From contig PWKX01000115.1 of the NCBI GenBank assembly GCA_003559585.1, positions 1-5,466 of the forward strand: a DNA stretch of 5,466 bases, in the 5' to 3' direction. Below are positions 4,356-5,466 of the stretch, piece after piece. The DNA is from Mollicutes bacterium. Its GTDB lineage: Bacteria > Bacillota_I > Bacilli_A > Izemoplasmatales > Izemoplasmataceae. Within the stretch, counting starts at the first letter, position 1, and the number at the start of each line of letters is the position of its first letter. The position numbers and the translations under genes were made by a program. The notes below the pieces were generated by a model. It was not told where the DNA came from and did no database searches. It saw nothing but the letters and a program-made list of their open reading frames with translations.

Positions 4356-5466
4356 TGTATAAAACGATAGATGAAAAAGACATTAAAGCCATCACCGACA
4401 TTGTCGGTGAAAACCGAATCAAAACCAAAGATGACATTGAACCAGATATGGCGCATGATGAGTTAGGAACCGTCGCAAAAGTTCCAGATGTTTATGTACA
4501 AGTCACGGATAAACATATGGTATCTAACGTGATGGCTTACGCCAATCAACACCATATTCCTGTGACGGTTCGTGGAGCAGGCACGGGGCTAGTTGGTGCG
4601 TGTGTGGCTGTCCAAGGTGGCATTTTAATGGATATGTCAAAAATGAATAAAATCTTAGCGCTTGATAAAACAAACTTAACTTTAAAGGTTGAACCGGGTG
4701 TGCTTCTTTTAGATATATATGACTATGTAGAAAAAGAAGGCTTATTTTACGCCCCTGACCCTGGTGAGAAAACGGCCACCATTGCGTGTAATATATCCAC
4801 CAATGCTGGTGGGATGCGTGCGATTAAGTATGGTGTGACGCGTGATTGGGTGCGAGGGTTAGAAGTCGTTTTACCTAATGGTAAGATTGAGTGTTTTGGT
4901 GGTGAAGTGGTTAAGAACTCCACCGGTTATGCACTTAAGGACTTAATGATTGGCTCAGAAGGAACCTTAGGGGTTATCACTGAAGCCACGTTAAAATTAA
5001 TACCAAAGCCAGTGGCTTCAACAAGTTTACTCATGCCTTTTGAAACAAGAGCACAAGCCATTGAAGCCGCGCCTAAATTAATCATGAATCATGTCCTACC
5101 CACAGCGGTTGAGTATTTAGAACAAGAAGCCTTAAAACATAGTGAATCGTTTTTAGGTAAAAAATTACCACACAATACCCATGCATCTTATTTGCTGTTA
5201 ACGTATGATGGTAATAGCGCACATGAAGTAGAAACAGCGATTGAAAAAGCTAGTGATTTAGCGGTGAATGAATATGGAGCCCTTGATGCTTACTTAATTG
5301 ATACCGATGAGCGAAAAGATAGCGTTTGGAGTGTGCGTGGCGGCTTTTTAGAAGCGATTAAAGCCTCTTCTCCAGCGATAGATGAATGTGATGTGGTCTT
5401 ACCACGTAAAGAAATCGCCCCATTTCTAGCCTTTACACGGGATCTTGCACAAACGATGCAGATGCG
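4355..5466 (+). CDS. FAD-linked 2-hydroxyacid (probably lactate) dehydrogenase, GlcD/LctD family, 3' truncated by the window
   Basis: This flavoenzyme of the GlcD/D-lactate dehydrogenase family oxidises a 2-hydroxyacid to a 2-oxoacid. The ATG at 4355 shares a base with the etfA stop (TAATG), and AGGGGG at 4342-4347 lies seven bases upstream. The frame stays open to the edge: 370 codons are visible of the usual 460-470, so about 90-100 are missing. The FAD-binding PCMH-type domain covers about residues 40-215, with VRGAGTGLVGA at 72-82, PDPGEKTATIACN at 134-146, NAGGMRAIKYGVTRD at 150-164, and IGSEGTLGVITEATLKLIP at about 199-217. The C-terminal FAD-oxidase domain follows, with DECDVVLPR near residue 347. 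No CxxC iron-sulfur motif is seen in the visible part. Coupling to EtfBA suggests the LctD role, passing lactate electrons to ETF rather than to quinone. Glycolate or another 2-hydroxyacid remains possible, because the substrate cannot be read from the motifs. Confidence 0.93.
   Translation, partial: MYKTIDEKDIKAITDIVGENRIKTKDDIEPDMAHDELGTVAKVPDVYVQVTDKHMVSNVMAYANQHHIPVTVRGAGTGLVGACVAVQGGILMDMSKMNKILALDKTNLTLKVEPGVLLLDIYDYVEKEGLFYAPDPGEKTATIACNISTNAGGMRAIKYGVTRDWVRGLEVVLPNGKIECFGGEVVKNSTGYALKDLMIGSEGTLGVITEATLKLIPKPVASTSLLMPFETRAQAIEAAPKLIMNHVLPTAVEYLEQEALKHSESFLGKKLPHNTHASYLLLTYDGNSAHEVETAIEKASDLAVNEYGALDAYLIDTDERKDSVWSVRGGFLEAIKASSPAIDECDVVLPRKEIAPFLAFTRDLAQTMQM

Noticed and set aside
3572..4456. 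Open frames on the minus strand opposite etfA and the start of the oxidase gene (3572-3793, 3842-4165, 4274-4456)
   Set aside because: The etfA and oxidase frames are strongly supported by family motifs throughout, and these antisense products resemble nothing known.
1..5466. Mobile elements, CRISPR arrays, tRNA or rRNA genes, long repeats
   Set aside because: No transposase or integrase motifs, no regularly spaced repeats, no cloverleaf and no rRNA-like sequence were seen. The short CCTCC at 2194-2198 resembles the 16S 3' end only over a few bases.

Overview
The window comes from a low-GC, Gram-positive-type bacterium that uses the standard genetic code. Genes are tightly packed with strong Shine-Dalgarno sites (AAGGGGG, GAGGTGA). 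aroA ends in TGA, and tryptophan is encoded by TGG. The protein sequences look like those of Firmicutes or deep Mollicutes-related lineages (Erysipelotrichia, Izemoplasma or Acholeplasma-like). That placement is an impression from sequence style, not a database result. All genes read left to right.

Positions 1-1355 hold the end of the shikimate pathway. The 3' part of aroA (EPSP synthase) overlaps the start of aroC (chorismate synthase) by four bases (ATGA), so the two are surely co-transcribed and probably translationally coupled. Together they convert shikimate-3-phosphate plus PEP to EPSP and then to chorismate. AroC is short (332 aa) and differs from the family signatures at several normally fixed positions.

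Positions 1356-2074 hold a single gene with its own extended -10 promoter and its own intrinsic terminator. It encodes a very acidic, exported lipoprotein of unknown function.

Positions 2030-2355 contain no recognisable protein gene but are rich in signals. In order they hold the lipoprotein terminator, a second promoter-like pair (TTGAAA-17-AATAAT), about 130 nt of unassigned sequence with a C-rich CCTCCCC tract, and a second strong intrinsic terminator. A third promoter-like pair and a small palindrome then precede the next operon. The middle unit looks like a small independent transcript, either a small RNA or a 33-codon ORF, and is the least explained part of the window.

Positions 2356-5466 (continuing past the edge) hold an etfB-etfA-FAD oxidase operon. 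EtfB carries the DGDTAQVGP signature of bifurcating electron-transfer flavoproteins. EtfA has an N-terminal ferredoxin-like extension reduced to one probable [4Fe-4S] site. The third gene is a GlcD/LctD-type FAD-linked 2-hydroxyacid dehydrogenase. Gene order and domain content match the electron-confurcating lactate dehydrogenase (LctB-LctC-LctD) of Acetobacterium woodii. The inferred role is oxidation of lactate, or a similar 2-hydroxyacid, with NAD+ as acceptor, driven by simultaneous oxidation of reduced ferredoxin.
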